Positions 24,806 through 34,233 of a stretch of 40,920 nucleotides of DNA are shown piece after piece. The notes beneath the pieces were generated by a model. That model had not been told where the DNA came from. It was given only the letters and a program-made list of their open reading frames with translations, and searched no databases. A program made the translations under genes and the position numbers. Source of the stretch: Rhizobacter sp. Root1221 (GTDB taxonomy: Bacteria; Pseudomonadota; Gammaproteobacteria; Burkholderiales; Burkholderiaceae_C); NCBI RefSeq assembly GCF_001425785.1, contig NZ_LMDI01000039.1, positions 1 to 40,920 of the forward strand, given 5' to 3'. Numbering within the stretch: position 1 is the first letter of the stretch; the number at the start of each line of letters is the position of its first letter.

Positions 24806-25501
24806 TCAGCGCAGCACCTCGAGCAGCCGGTCGAGCCCGCCGCTGTTGATGGCCACCATGGCCTGCTCGCGCACCTTCGGCTTGGCGTGAAAGGCCACCG
24901 ACAGGCCGGCCGCGCCCATCATGGGCAGGTCGTTGGCACCGTCGCCCACGGCGATGGACTCGGCCGGTGCGCAGCCCGCTTCTTCACAGGCCCGCAGCAG
25001 TTGGCGCTGCTTCTCGGCGCCGTCGACGATGCCGCCGATCACCTCGCCGGTCAGCAGCCCGTCCTCGATGCCCAGCACGTTCGACTGCGCGCGGTGGATC
25101 TTCAGCCGGTCGCGCACGCGGTCCGCAAAAAACGTGAACCCGCCGGAGACCAGCAGGCTGCGCAGGCCCGCGGCATGCACCGCGTCCAGCAGCACCTCGG
25201 CCCCCGGGTTCAGGCGCAGGCGCTCGGTGTAGACCTGGTCGAGGAAGGTGGCGGGCACCCCCTTCAGCAGCGCCACGCGGCGGCGCAGGCTGTCCTTGAA
25301 GTCGGTGACCTCGCCGCGCATCGCGGCCTCGGTGATGGCCGACACCTCGGCCTTCTTGCCGGCAGCGTCGGCGATCTCGTCGATGCACTCGATGTTGATG
25401 AGTGTCGAGTCCATGTCGAACGCGATCACCTTGAAGCGGTTCAGCGGGAGGGGCGCGGTGAACCGCTGGATCACGAGGCCGGGGCTCAGTTCGGTGGTCA
25501 T
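24806..25501 (-). CDS. serB: Phosphoserine phosphatase
   Basis: SerB hydrolyses L-3-phosphoserine to L-serine, the last step of serine synthesis. The protein is about 231 aa of the HAD superfamily. The nucleophile motif is FDMDSTLINIECIDE with Asp29 and Asp31. Motif II is LLVSGGFTFFADRVRDRL, with Lys in AEKQRQLL and motif III AVGDGANDLPMMGAAGLSVA. The length corresponds to the catalytic core without the ACT-like N-terminus of some SerB proteins. It starts at the ATG at 25501, 19 bases after the mfd stop on the same strand, so it is probably read through from mfd. It supplies serine, the substrate of the acetyltransferase elsewhere in the window, but there is no evidence of co-regulation. Confidence 0.94.
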   Translation of the reverse strand: MTTELSPGLVIQRFTAPLPLNRFKVIAFDMDSTLINIECIDEIADAAGKKAEVSAITEAAMRGEVTDFKDSLRRRVALLKGVPATFLDQVYTERLRLNPGAEVLLDAVHAAGLRSLLVSGGFTFFADRVRDRLKIHRAQSNVLGIEDGLLTGEVIGGIVDGAEKQRQLLRACEEAGCAPAESIAVGDGANDLPMMGAAGLSVAFHAKPKVREQAMVAINSGGLDRLLEVLR

Positions 25502-25520
25502 GGGGGATAGGGCAGGGGGG

Positions 25521-28500
25521 TCAGGATTCGGCCTTGGGCGTGCCGAGCTGGCGCAACACGTCGCGCACGAGCTGGGCCCGGTCCTTCGGGTCGGTGGTGG
25601 CGCGTTCGATGCGCAGCTTGTCGTTGCCGGCGAGCTTGATGTGGCGGTTCTTCTGCACCAGCTCGATGATGCGGATGGCATCGATGGGCGGGTTGGGGCG
25701 GAAGTTCAACACCATCAGCGCGGGGGCGGCGTCGATCTTGACCACCCCGTACGGCTTGGCCAGCACACGCAGGCGGTGCACGTCGAAGAGCGTCTGGCCC
25801 TGCGGCGGCAGCTTGCCGAAGCGGTCGGTGATCTCCTCCAGCATCGCGTCGATTTGGTCGGCCTTTTCGGCCGACGCGAGGCGCTTGTAGAGGCTCAGGC
25901 GCGTGTGCACGTCGCCGCAGTAGTCGTTCGGCAGCAGGGCTGGTGCGTGCAGGTTGATCTCGGTGGTGACCGACAGCGGCGACAGCAGGTCGGGTTCTCG
26001 CCCCGCCTTCAGCGACCGCACGGCCTCGGACAGCATCTCGTTGTAGAGCTGGAAGCCCACCTCCATCATGTTGCCGCTCTGGTTGTCGCCGAGCACCTCG
26101 CCGGCGCCGCGGATCTCCAGGTCGTGCATCGCAAGGTAGAAGCCGGAGCCCAGCTCCTCCATGTTCTGGATGGCTTCGAGCCGCTGCGACGCCTGTTTCG
26201 TGAGGCCTTCGACGTCGGGTACGAGCAGGTAGGCGTAGGCCTGGTGGTGGGACCGGCCCACGCGGCCGCGCAGCTGGTGCAGCTGCGCCAGGCCGAACTT
26301 GTCGGCCCGGGCGATCACGATGGTGTTCGCGCTCGGCACGTCGATGCCGGTCTCGATGATGGTGGAGCACAGCAGCACGTTGTGACGCTGGGCCACGAAG
26401 TCGCGCATCACGTGTTCCAGCTCGCGCTCGGGCATCTGGCCGTGCGCGATGGCGATGCGTGCCTCGGGAACCAGCTCCTGCAGCTTCTGCAGCCGGTTGC
26501 CGATGGTCTCCACCTCGTTGTGCAGGAAGTACACCTGGCCACCACGCTTGAGCTCGCGCAACACGGCTTCACGGATGGTGCCGCTGCTCTCGGAGCGCAC
26601 GAAGGTCTTGATGGCCAGGCGCCGCTGTGGCGCGGTGGCGATCACGCTCAGGTCGCGCAGGCCCTCGAGGGCCATGCCCAGCGTGCGCGGGATCGGGGTG
26701 GCGGTGAGGGTCAGCACGTCCACCTCGGCGCGCATGGCCTTGACCGCTTCCTTGTGGCGCACGCCGAAACGGTGTTCCTCGTCGATGATGAGCAGCCCGA
26801 GGCGCATGAACTTCACGCTCTGGCTGATGAGCTTGTGCGTGCCCACCACGATGTCGATGGTGCCGTCCTCGATGCCTTCGAGGGCCAGCTTGATTTCCTT
26901 GGCCGAGCGGAACCGCGAGAGCTCGGCCACCTTGACCGGCCACTTGCCGAAGCGGTCCGAGATGTTCTGGAAGTGCTGCTCGGCCAGCAGCGTGGTGGGC
27001 GCGAGGATGGCCACCTGCTTGCCCGCGTTGACCGCCACGAAGGCGGCGCGCAGCGCCACCTCGGTCTTGCCGAAGCCCACGTCGCCGCACACGAGGCGGT
27101 CCATCGGTTTCGGCGAGATCATGTCCTGGATCACGGCGTGGATGGCCGCCTTCTGGTCCGGCGTTTCCTCGAAACCGAAGCTCGATGCAAAGGCCTCGTA
27201 GTCGTGGGGCGTGAACCGGAAGGCGTACCCCTCGCGCGCGGCGCGGCGGGCATACAGGTTCAGCAGCTCGGCGGCGGTGTCGCGCACCTGCTCGGCGGCC
27301 TTGCGGCGGGCCTTGTCCCACTGGCCCGACCCCAGCCGGTGCAGCGGCGCTTCCTCGGCGCTCACGCCGGTGTAGCGGCTGATCAGGTGCAGCTGCGCCA
27401 CCGGCACGTACAGCGTGGCCTTGTCGGCGTACTCGAGGTGCAGGAACTCGCTCGGGCCGTCGCCGAGGTCGATGTTCATCAGCCCCACGTAGCGGCCGAT
27501 GCCGTGGTTCGAGTGGACCACCGGGTCACCCACCTTCAGCTCGGACAGGTCCTTGATCAGCGCGTTGACGTCGCTGACCTGCTCCTGCTTGCGCCGCCGG
27601 CGTGTGGTGGGCGTGGTGGCGAACAGCTCGGTCTCGGTGACGAACTGGATGCCCGGTTCTGTCCAGAAGAACCCTTCGGCAAGGGGTGCGACGGCGATCG
27701 CGAACTTCTCGGTGCCGCTTTCGAAGGAGACCAGCCCCTCGACGCTGGGCGGCTCGATGCGGCTGTCACGCAGCAGTTCCAGCAGGCTCTCGCGGCGCCC
27801 CGAGCTTTCGGCCACGATCAGCACGCGGTGTTTCGTGTCGGCCAGGTGCTGCTGCAGGCGCTTGAGGGGTTCGGGTGCGCCGCGGTCCACGCTCAGGTCG
27901 GGCAGCGGGCGGGCCCAGTCGACGGGTTCCAGTCCGCGCACGGCCAGCACGGGGTGTGCGTTGGCCAGCGTGAAGAATTCCTCCGTGCGCAGGAACAGGT
28001 CTTCCGGCGGCAGGAGGGGGCGTTCCTTGTCGTGCTGCAGGAAGCGGTGGCGCTCGCGGGTGTCGGTCCAGAAGCGCTTGAGCGATTCGTCGATCTCGCC
28101 GTGCAGCACCAAGGCCGCGGCCTCGCCCAGGAACTCGAAGATGGAGGCCGTGGCATCGAAGAACAGCGGCAGGTAGTACTCGATGCCGGCGGTGGCGATG
28201 CCGGTGCCGATGTCCTTGTACAGCCGCACCTTCGTGGGGTCGCCTTCCATGCGCTCGCGCCAGCGGGCGCGGAAGGCCGTGCGGGCGTCGTCGTCCATCG
28301 GGAACTCGCGGCCCGGCAGCAGCCGCACCTCGGGCACCGGGTACAGGCTGCGCTGGCTGTCGGGGTCGAACGTGCGGATGCTGTCCACCTCGTCGCCGAA
28401 CAGGTCCACGCGGTACGGCACCAGCGAGCCCATCGGGAACAGGTCGATCAACCCGCCGCGCACCGCGTACTCGCCGGGGGACACCACCTGGCTCACATGC

Positions 28501-28949
28501 GTGTAGCCGGCCAGCGTGAGCTGCGCCTTCAACGCGGCCTCGTCGAGTTTTTCCTTCTGCTTGAAGTGGAAGGTGTACGCGGCGAGGAAGCTGGGCGGAG
28601 CCAGGCGCACGAGCGCGGTGGATGCCGGCATCAGCACCAGGTCCACCTCGCGCTGCTGGATGCGCCACAGCGTGGCGAGGCGCTCGGAGATCAGGTCCTG
28701 GTGGGGCGAGAACGTGTCGTACGGCAGCGTTTCCCAGTCGGGGAACACGGCCACGCGCAGTTCGGGCGCAAAAAAGGCGAGTTCGTCCTCCAGGCGCTGC
28801 GTGTCCGCAGGTTCGGCCGTGAAGACGGCCGTGAGCCGCCCGGCGGCCAGTTGCGATTGGGCGAAGCGTGCCAGCAGCAGTGCGTCGGACGAGCCGACGG
28901 AGCGGGGCAGCGTGAACCGTTTACCTGGGGCGAGTGTGGGCAGGAGCAT
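25521..28949 (-). CDS. mfd: Transcription-repair coupling factor Mfd
   Basis: Mfd is a DNA translocase that removes stalled RNA polymerase from lesions and recruits UvrA. The protein is about 1142 aa, normal length. Domains in order: a UvrB-like N-terminal module (about 1-450; LPYDTFSPHQDLISERLATL, VVSPGEYAVRGGLIDLFPMG), the CarD-like polymerase-interaction domain (SELKVGDPVVHSNHGIGRYV, about 470-540), a RecG-like superfamily 2 motor with Walker A GDVGFGKTEVALRAAF, DEEH box LLIIDEEHRFGVRHKE and motif VI QLRGRVGRS, and the C-terminal TRCF domain. The ATG at 28949 gives MLLPTLAPGKRF; a TTG at 28961 is an alternative, and neither has a strong ribosome-binding site. It diverges from ispD. Confidence 0.96.
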   Translation of the reverse strand: MLLPTLAPGKRFTLPRSVGSSDALLLARFAQSQLAAGRLTAVFTAEPADTQRLEDELAFFAPELRVAVFPDWETLPYDTFSPHQDLISERLATLWRIQQREVDLVLMPASTALVRLAPPSFLAAYTFHFKQKEKLDEAALKAQLTLAGYTHVSQVVSPGEYAVRGGLIDLFPMGSLVPYRVDLFGDEVDSIRTFDPDSQRSLYPVPEVRLLPGREFPMDDDARTAFRARWRERMEGDPTKVRLYKDIGTGIATAGIEYYLPLFFDATASIFEFLGEAAALVLHGEIDESLKRFWTDTRERHRFLQHDKERPLLPPEDLFLRTEEFFTLANAHPVLAVRGLEPVDWARPLPDLSVDRGAPEPLKRLQQHLADTKHRVLIVAESSGRRESLLELLRDSRIEPPSVEGLVSFESGTEKFAIAVAPLAEGFFWTEPGIQFVTETELFATTPTTRRRRKQEQVSDVNALIKDLSELKVGDPVVHSNHGIGRYVGLMNIDLGDGPSEFLHLEYADKATLYVPVAQLHLISRYTGVSAEEAPLHRLGSGQWDKARRKAAEQVRDTAAELLNLYARRAAREGYAFRFTPHDYEAFASSFGFEETPDQKAAIHAVIQDMISPKPMDRLVCGDVGFGKTEVALRAAFVAVNAGKQVAILAPTTLLAEQHFQNISDRFGKWPVKVAELSRFRSAKEIKLALEGIEDGTIDIVVGTHKLISQSVKFMRLGLLIIDEEHRFGVRHKEAVKAMRAEVDVLTLTATPIPRTLGMALEGLRDLSVIATAPQRRLAIKTFVRSESSGTIREAVLRELKRGGQVYFLHNEVETIGNRLQKLQELVPEARIAIAHGQMPERELEHVMRDFVAQRHNVLLCSTIIETGIDVPSANTIVIARADKFGLAQLHQLRGRVGRSHHQAYAYLLVPDVEGLTKQASQRLEAIQNMEELGSGFYLAMHDLEIRGAGEVLGDNQSGNMMEVGFQLYNEMLSEAVRSLKAGREPDLLSPLSVTTEINLHAPALLPNDYCGDVHTRLSLYKRLASAEKADQIDAMLEEITDRFGKLPPQGQTLFDVHRLRVLAKPYGVVKIDAAPALMVLNFRPNPPIDAIRIIELVQKNRHIKLAGNDKLRIERATTDPKDRAQLVRDVLRQLGTPKAES

Positions 28950-29039
28950 GCGCGTCGACAAGGCAGAACGCCCCGGTGGGCCGTGAGCCCCGGGGCGCGA
29001 AACCGCGAATTATAGAATTCCGGCATCAAAGACGTTCCG

Positions 29040-29735
29040 ATGACCAAACACATTCCCCCTGATTTGTATGCCGTGGTGCCGTGCGCCGGTGTGGGCCAGC
29101 GTGCGGGCGCCGGTGGGCCGAAGCAGTACGCACCGGTGGCCGGCCGCAGCCTCGTGGCCCACACGCTCGACGCGCTGGGGCAGGTTGCCCGCCTGAAGGC
29201 CGTGCTCGTGGTGCTGAGCCCCGACGACACCTCGTTCGAGGCCCAGGCGCCGGGTTTTGCCGGGTGGGTGTCGCGTGGGGGGGGTGCCACGCGGGCCGAT
29301 ACCGTGACGCAGGGCCTGCGCGACCTGCTCGCGCGGGGCGCCCGCGCCGACGACTGGGTGCTCGTGCACGACGCGGCACGCTGCCTGGTGCGGCCCGAAT
29401 GGATCGACGCGCTGATCGACGCCTGCCTGCCCGACGACGTGGGCGGCCTGCTCGCGCTGCCCGTGCCCGACACCCTCAAGCGCGAAGGTGACGGCCGCGT
29501 GGGCGAGACGGTGGACCGCGCCGGCATGTGGCAGGCGCAGACACCGCAGATGTTCCGGCTCGGGCTGCTGCTGTCGGCACTGGAGGGCGCCACGGGCCAC
29601 ATCACCGACGAGGCCAGCGCCATCGAGGCGACCGGCCGGCGCCCGCTGCTCGTGCCCGGTTCGCTCGAGAATTTCAAGATCACCTGGCCCGCCGACTTCG
29701 CGCTGGCCGAACGACTGCTGAGGACCCGACCATGA
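29040..29735 (+). CDS. ispD: 2-C-methyl-D-erythritol 4-phosphate cytidylyltransferase
   Basis: IspD couples CTP to methylerythritol phosphate in the non-mevalonate isoprenoid pathway. The protein is 231 aa. The N-terminal nucleotide-binding motif is [20 protein letters not shown], and [15 protein letters not shown] and the C-terminal TDEASAIE with [14 protein letters not shown] are family signatures. It starts at the ATG at 29040, 90 bases from the divergent mfd start. That gap contains AT-rich GAATTATAGAATTC (about 29010-29023), which could hold the -10 box. Its stop overlaps the ispF start as ATGA, so both are translated together. Confidence 0.95.
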   Translation: MTKHIPPDLYAVVPCAGVGQRAGAGGPKQYAPVAGRSLVAHTLDALGQVARLKAVLVVLSPDDTSFEAQAPGFAGWVSRGGGATRADTVTQGLRDLLARGARADDWVLVHDAARCLVRPEWIDALIDACLPDDVGGLLALPVPDTLKREGDGRVGETVDRAGMWQAQTPQMFRLGLLLSALEGATGHITDEASAIEATGRRPLLVPGSLENFKITWPADFALAERLLRTRP

Positions 29736-30229
29736 TCAAGCCCCCCGTTCCCAAATTCCGCGTGGGAGAAGGATGGGACACCCACGCGCTCGTCGAGGGG
29801 CGCAAGCTGATCCTCGGTGGCATCGAGATCCCGCACACCCACGGCCTGCTGGGGCATTCCGACGCCGACGCGCTGTGCCACGCCATCACCGACGCGCTGC
29901 TGGGCGGCGCGGCGCTGGGCGACATCGGCCGCCATTTCCCCGACACCGACCCGCAGTTCCACGGCGCCGACTCCATCGCGCTGCTCACCGAGGCGGCCCG
30001 GCGCGTGCGCACCGCGGGCTGGCACATCGCCAACGTGGACAGCACGATCGTGGCCCAGGCGCCGAAGATGGCGCCTCACATCCAGCCCATGCGCCAGCGC
30101 CTGAGCACCGCGATGGGCATCGCGCTCGACCAGGTCAACGTGAAGGCGAAGACGGCGGAAAAGATGGGGCCGGTGGGGCGCCTCGAGTCCATCGAGACGC
30201 GGGCCGTCTGCCTCCTGTTCAAGCCCTGA
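29732..30229 (+). CDS. ispF: 2-C-methyl-D-erythritol 2,4-cyclodiphosphate synthase
   Basis: IspF cyclises CDP-methylerythritol 2-phosphate to the 2,4-cyclodiphosphate with loss of CMP. The protein is 165 aa. The zinc-binding and substrate motifs are [12 protein letters not shown] (the Asp and His of DxH, with E/G in place of the usual GxGxDVH spacing), [31 protein letters not shown] and the C-terminal [16 protein letters not shown]. The length is typical. It starts at the ATG at 29732, overlapping the ispD stop by 4 bases. Its stop overlaps the convergent MFS gene by 11 bases. Confidence 0.95.
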   Translation: MIKPPVPKFRVGEGWDTHALVEGRKLILGGIEIPHTHGLLGHSDADALCHAITDALLGGAALGDIGRHFPDTDPQFHGADSIALLTEAARRVRTAGWHIANVDSTIVAQAPKMAPHIQPMRQRLSTAMGIALDQVNVKAKTAEKMGPVGRLESIETRAVCLLFKP

Positions 30230-31430
30230 CGGCGGCGCCCATTCCGTTGCTGGCGCGGGGCAGGGCTTTCCAGCACAGCACGATGCCGGCCGCGCACATC
30301 GGCATCAGCAGGATGTTCGTGACGTTCCAGCCCACCCCGCTGAGCAGCGGGGCCGGCAGGAAGGCACCCAGCGTGGCGCAGGCCGCGATCGCCGTGTCGT
30401 TCAGGCCCTGCCAGCGGTGCCGCGAGCTGTCGCTCACGTGCCGGGCCAGCAGCGCGCCGCCGCCCACGTACACGAAGTTCCAGCCGAGGCCCAGCAGCAC
30501 CAGGCCGCCCACGATGGGTTCGTAGGCGACGACCAGCGTGCCCGCGGCTGCCGCGCACAGCAGCAGCACGAACCCGGTCACCAGCGTGGCACGCAGGCCG
30601 ATGCGTGCGATGAGCGGTCCGGTGACGAACGACGGGAGGAACATGGCCAGCACGTGCGCCTGGATGGCCCGGGACGACGCGGAGAAGGAGCAGATGTCCT
30701 TCATGACCAGCGACGACTGCACCATCAGCAGGTTCATCATCAGGTACGCCCCGGCCGAGCAGAAGATGGCGGTGAACACGGGCAGTGTCCAGCCCGAACC
30801 GGCCTGCGAGGCCGGTGCTGCGGCAGCCGACTGCGGCGAGGGGGCCGGCTCACGCCACAGCGCCATCAGGCCGAGGGTGGCCACCCCCATCACGCTCAAC
30901 GTGGCGTAACACAGCGAGAAATCGGCGAAACCCGCGACGCTGCGCAACGTGCTGGCCAGCGCCGGCCCGGCGAGGGCGGCCAGCACACCCCCGGCGACCA
31001 CCAGCGAGATGGCGCGTGCCTTGAGCGCCGCCGCGACATGGTCCACCGCGGCGAAACGGTAGAACCCGGCGCAGGCCATGAACGCGCCCAGCAGCGCATG
31101 GGCTGCGGTCAACGCGCCGAAGCTGCCGTGTTGCGCAGCGAGGTAGCCCGACACGCCGGAGGCGACCAGGAGGAGGGCGCCCAGCGAAAACACCCGCCGC
31201 CGGCCCCACCGGCGCATCAGCATCGAGGCGGGGTACGTGCACAGCATCATCGCGGCGAACTGGATGCCGTAGGGGATGGTGCCCAGCGCCTGCGACGGCG
31301 CCAATGCCGTGCCCACGACGGCGGCCACGGTCACCGAGATCACCGCGCACGTCAGGTGGATGGCCTGCGCCAGCGTCAGCAGGTAGGTGGAGCCGGGCAG
31401 GCGTGGCGGTGCGATCGATCTGGGAGGCAC
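30219..31430 (-). CDS. MFS transporter
   Basis: This is a major facilitator superfamily permease of about 403 aa with about 12 hydrophobic helices, starting [20 protein letters not shown]. The MFS loop between helices 2 and 3 is visible as [20 protein letters not shown], and the matching loop in the second half as [20 protein letters not shown]. The subfamily resembles drug or multi-substrate efflux carriers, but the substrate cannot be told. I chose the GTG at 31430, which gives a normal N-terminus. A longer frame to an ATG at 31562 runs through a strong hairpin and is Pro/Arg-rich, so unlikely. It overlaps the end of the convergent ispF gene by 11 bases. Confidence 0.85.
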   Translation of the reverse strand: MPPRSIAPPRLPGSTYLLTLAQAIHLTCAVISVTVAAVVGTALAPSQALGTIPYGIQFAAMMLCTYPASMLMRRWGRRRVFSLGALLLVASGVSGYLAAQHGSFGALTAAHALLGAFMACAGFYRFAAVDHVAAALKARAISLVVAGGVLAALAGPALASTLRSVAGFADFSLCYATLSVMGVATLGLMALWREPAPSPQSAAAAPASQAGSGWTLPVFTAIFCSAGAYLMMNLLMVQSSLVMKDICSFSASSRAIQAHVLAMFLPSFVTGPLIARIGLRATLVTGFVLLLCAAAAGTLVVAYEPIVGGLVLLGLGWNFVYVGGGALLARHVSDSSRHRWQGLNDTAIAACATLGAFLPAPLLSGVGWNVTNILLMPMCAAGIVLCWKALPRASNGMGAAVRA

Positions 31431-31551
31431 GAAGGGCTCTTTCGGCGGGGTGGACGCTGGCGCATCGTACCGTTCAGGCCGCGGCGTGTACTGCTTGATC
31501 GATCTGTCGTGTCCACGGCAGGGTGAGGGCGCGCGGGAGCACGCCGCTCGT

Positions 31552-31583
31552 GCCGGCCCCATCCTGGGCAGGATGGGGCCGGC
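31552..31583 (-). terminator. Strong hairpin after the Kelch gene
   Basis: GCCGGCCCCATCC (31552-31564) pairs with GGATGGGGCCGGC (31571-31583) around the loop TGGGCA: 13 perfect GC-rich pairs, 19 bases after the Kelch stop codon. No T-run follows on either strand, so it may end transcription only together with Rho, or protect the mRNA 3' end. Confidence 0.6.
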
Positions 31584-31601
31584 GTGGCACGACGGTGAAC
31601 G

Positions 31602-32762
31602 TCAGTGGGCGTGGGATGTGGGCGCGTAGACGTACACGTCCGGATTCCAGGTCTGGCCTCCCTGCCCATTCGTGCAGGCGAAGGCCCAGCCCGCGAAGAC
31701 GAACATGCGCCCGTTGACCTCGGCGGCACTGGTTCGCTTGATGGCGGGGAAGGTGTCGCCGCCGGCCGTCACCTGCGACCACGTGTGGCGCACCAGGTCG
31801 AACCGCCACAACTCGTTGGTGGGATTCTGCGGGAAGGACGCGCCGCATTCCGAGCTGCCGCCGGGCGCGTCGCCTCCGGCCAGGTAGAGCGAATGGCCGA
31901 TCTTCGCGCTGGCGCCGGAGATGCGCGACGGCGTGATGTTGCCGGTGGCGGGCGTGATGTTGCGCCACTGCCGGGTGTGCAGGTCGTACTGCCACGTGTC
32001 GTTGAGATGGGTAAAGCCGCCCTCCGGCGTCGTGGTATCGCCACCGTACAAGGTCAACTGACCCGCGAACGCCGAGCTCCCGCCAAGGGTGGCCTCGTGC
32101 CGGGTGACCGGCGAACCCGCCTGGTTCTGGCCGCTGAGCTGCTCCCAGCGGTTGGCGCGCAAGTCATACCGCCACAGGTCGTTGAGTGCACCATAGGCCC
32201 CGCTGGCGTTGTTGATGCCGCCGAACACATACAGCTGATCGTTCACCCGCCACACGGCCGGTCCCGAGCGCCCCGACGGACCGGCGTTCACGGGCTGGAG
32301 CTGCAACCACTGGTTCGCGCGGATGTCATAGGCCCACAGGTCGCCGTGGAAGGTCATGTTGGAGAAGTCGGCCCCGTAGCTGGCACCGCCGAACACCACG
32401 ACCCATTGCCGCTGCGGCACGTCAACCCCGGCGGCGAAGGCCCGCGCCGGCGGCGTGGCGCCTGCCGGGGCCAGCGCCGTCCAGCGCGACGTGATGGCGT
32501 CGAAGCGGTACAGGTCCGCATGGAACTCGTTCTGGCCGGTGCTGAAGTCGTCCTTGACCCCGCCGAACACATAGATCGATTGTTGCACCGCGACGGCCAC
32601 GGGCGTCGAACGCACCGACGGGCCGTTGCCTTGCGTGGCGAGGCGTTGCCAGGTTCCCTGGGCGAGCGCCGGGCCGCAGGCGGCGACGGCCACGGCCAGG
32701 GACAGCGAATGGAGGGAGAACCGGATGAACTGACGCAGTGAGGGTGCCTTGTGCTTGTTCAC
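31602..32762 (-). CDS. Secreted Kelch-repeat protein
   Basis: The protein is about 386 aa. The signal peptide (VNKHKAPSLRQF then SLHSLSLAVAVAACGPALA) is cleaved near Ala34-Gln. The mature part is a six-bladed Kelch beta-propeller with repeated hydrophobic-Gly-Gly strands followed by a Trp: SIYVFGGVKDDF, WVVVFGGASYGA, QLYVFGGINNAS, QLTLYGGDTTTP, SLYLAGGDAPGG and RMFVFAGWAF, with LWRYDLRANRWEQL-type blade ends. Two late Cys (in SSECGASF and AFACTNG) could form a disulfide. I chose the GTG at 32762 because it fits the signal peptide; a TTG at 32822 is the only longer option. No enzymatic domain is attached. The role is unknown, probably binding. Confidence 0.85.
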   Translation of the reverse strand: MNKHKAPSLRQFIRFSLHSLSLAVAVAACGPALAQGTWQRLATQGNGPSVRSTPVAVAVQQSIYVFGGVKDDFSTGQNEFHADLYRFDAITSRWTALAPAGATPPARAFAAGVDVPQRQWVVVFGGASYGADFSNMTFHGDLWAYDIRANQWLQLQPVNAGPSGRSGPAVWRVNDQLYVFGGINNASGAYGALNDLWRYDLRANRWEQLSGQNQAGSPVTRHEATLGGSSAFAGQLTLYGGDTTTPEGGFTHLNDTWQYDLHTRQWRNITPATGNITPSRISGASAKIGHSLYLAGGDAPGGSSECGASFPQNPTNELWRFDLVRHTWSQVTAGGDTFPAIKRTSAAEVNGRMFVFAGWAFACTNGQGGQTWNPDVYVYAPTSHAH

Positions 32763-32899
32763 GTGATGGATTCGCAGGGTGAAGGGACCCGGATAGTGGA
32801 AGGCCCAGCCCCCATTCGCCAATCCCTAGAAGGCCCGCCGGGGCTTGACCCGGGCGAAACCCGTGAGCGCAGGCCGTGCGCCGGGCGAGTTTCGTACTG

Positions 32900-32965
32900 T
32901 GAAGATTTTCTTCATACCGCATGCAGCGTTTGGGCATTTTTCTTTTCAGTTCGGCTGCCTACATT
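32900..32965 (+). promoter_or_regulatory. LysR-type operator and promoter of xdhC (module copy A)
   Basis: This site has the dyad TGAAG-ATTTT-CTTCA (32900-32914), conserved CATGCAGCGTT (32920-32930), TTTTTC as -35 (32937-32942) and TACATT as -10 (32960-32965), 17 bp apart. Transcription would start near 32972, placing the dyad centre near -65 as for LysR-type activators, and leaving a leader of about 88 bases before xdhC. The same layout without gaps occurs at iorA and at the cytochrome c gene. Confidence 0.75.
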
Positions 32966-33059
32966 CAGCGCCATCGGGAAGACCTGAAGGCATCTTCTGA
33001 ACATCTTCGCCAATCTGCCCACCCCTGCGAGAACCGACCCTTTCGACCTGACCTGAGCC

Positions 33060-34106
33060 ATGGAAGATCTCGACACCCTGGTCTTGCGCGCTGCGCTGAG
33101 CTGGCACTTGCATGGGCTGCCCGTGGTGCTCGTCACCGTCGCGCGGACCTGGGGTTCCTCGCCGCGGCCGCCGGGTTCGCTGATGGCGATCAACGGGCGG
33201 GGCGAGACGGTCGGCTCCGTCTCCGGCGGCTGCATCGAGGACGACCTCATCCAGCGCATCAAGGAAGGCGGCGTGAAGGAGGTCTGCGCGACGCTCTTGC
33301 CCACGACGCTGCGCTACGGCATCTCCGCCGACCAGGCCCACCGCTTCGGCCTGCCCTGCGGTGGAACGGTGGAACTGGTGCTGGAACCTGTGTCGGCAGA
33401 CAGCCAGCTGGGAGCCTTGCTCGACGCCTGCTTGCAGCGGCGCAGTACCGAGCGAACGCTGGACTTGCGCACCGGCAGGGCGGTGTTGCGCGAAGGCCAG
33501 CGCGACGGCGTCCCGCAACTCACCGAAACGCATCTGACGACCTACCTCGGGCCGCGAGTTCGACTCATCGTGATCGGAGCCGGCGACCTCTCGCGCTACC
33601 TGTGCCAGATGGCCTTGAGCCTGGGGTTCGAGGTGATCGTCTGCGATCCGCGTGAGGAGCACCGCACCGGTTGGAGCCTGGACGGCGTGGTGGTGAGCCG
33701 CGAGATGCCCGACGACCTGATCCTGCGGCTGAAGCCGGACGCTCGTACCGCGGTGGTGGCCTTGACGCATGACCCGAAACTCGATGACCTGGCGCTGATC
33801 GATGCCTTGCAGTCCGATGCCTTCTACGTCGGTGCCATTGGTTCACGCCGCAATTCTGCGCAGCGGCGAGAGCGGCTGCGCGATCACTTCGATCTCTCCG
33901 AACCGGCGCTGCAGGCCCTGCACGGGCCGGCGGGCCTGTTCATCGGGAGCAAGACGCCCGCTGAGATCGCGCTGTCGATCATGGCCGAAGTGGTGGCCAT
34001 GAAGAACGGTGTCGAGCTGGATGCGCCGACGAGGATTGCCGATGGCAAGACGCGGCATCAAGCGCCACACCTCGAAGTCGGGACGATCGCCGGCTGCGCG
34101 ATCTGA
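33060..34106 (+). CDS. XdhC-family molybdoenzyme maturation protein
   Basis: The protein is 348 aa of the XdhC/CoxI family, which binds molybdenum cofactor, promotes its sulfuration and delivers it to xanthine-dehydrogenase-type enzymes. The N-terminal XdhC domain shows ARTWGSSPRPPGSLMAING (29-47) and GSVSGGCIEDDLIQ (52-65). The C-terminal Rossmann domain starts LIVIGAGDLSRYL (Gly173) and ends with AFYVGAIGSRRNSAQRRERL and IGSKTPAEIALSIMAEVVA. All family signatures are present. It stands apart from iorBA, with a lysR gene between, but shares their promoter module, so it is very likely the dedicated chaperone of that enzyme. Confidence 0.93.
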   Translation: MEDLDTLVLRAALSWHLHGLPVVLVTVARTWGSSPRPPGSLMAINGRGETVGSVSGGCIEDDLIQRIKEGGVKEVCATLLPTTLRYGISADQAHRFGLPCGGTVELVLEPVSADSQLGALLDACLQRRSTERTLDLRTGRAVLREGQRDGVPQLTETHLTTYLGPRVRLIVIGAGDLSRYLCQMALSLGFEVIVCDPREEHRTGWSLDGVVVSREMPDDLILRLKPDARTAVVALTHDPKLDDLALIDALQSDAFYVGAIGSRRNSAQRRERLRDHFDLSEPALQALHGPAGLFIGSKTPAEIALSIMAEVVAMKNGVELDAPTRIADGKTRHQAPHLEVGTIAGCAI

Positions 34107-34132
34107 CGCCCAGCGAACGCATCGCGGGTGAA

Positions 34133-34170
34133 GAACCGTGCCGCTCGACGCGCGGTTCGCTTTTCTCTTC
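34133..34170 (+). terminator. Rho-independent terminator after xdhC
   Basis: GAACCG (34133-34138) pairs with CGGTTC (34153-34158), with further GC pairing inside, and is followed by GCTTTTCTCTTCC, a T-rich tract. It lies 27 bases after the xdhC stop and points the right way. Confidence 0.6.
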
Positions 34171-34233
34171 CATCCGCAACCCAACAGAAACTTGTCATGA
34201 AGAGCCTCCTTGGGCGCCTCGCGCGGGCAGGCC

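Noticed and set aside
25248-29015. Very long open frame antisense to mfd
   Set aside because: Mfd is unmistakable on the other strand with all motifs; the antisense product (many His, Val, Gln and Leu) has none.
32989-33003. Second dyad-like GAAG-GCAT-CTTC in the xdhC leader
   Set aside because: The spacer is 4 rather than 5 bases, the flanking module is absent and it lies downstream of the predicted start; too weak to list.
33416-33523. Whether lysR 34234-35199 rather than lysR 38199-39095 controls the shared module, with a further dyad in or near xdhC
   Set aside because: No further TGAAG-N5-CTTCA dyad with the conserved tail was seen near the first lysR gene or inside xdhC, so no operator was assigned to it.
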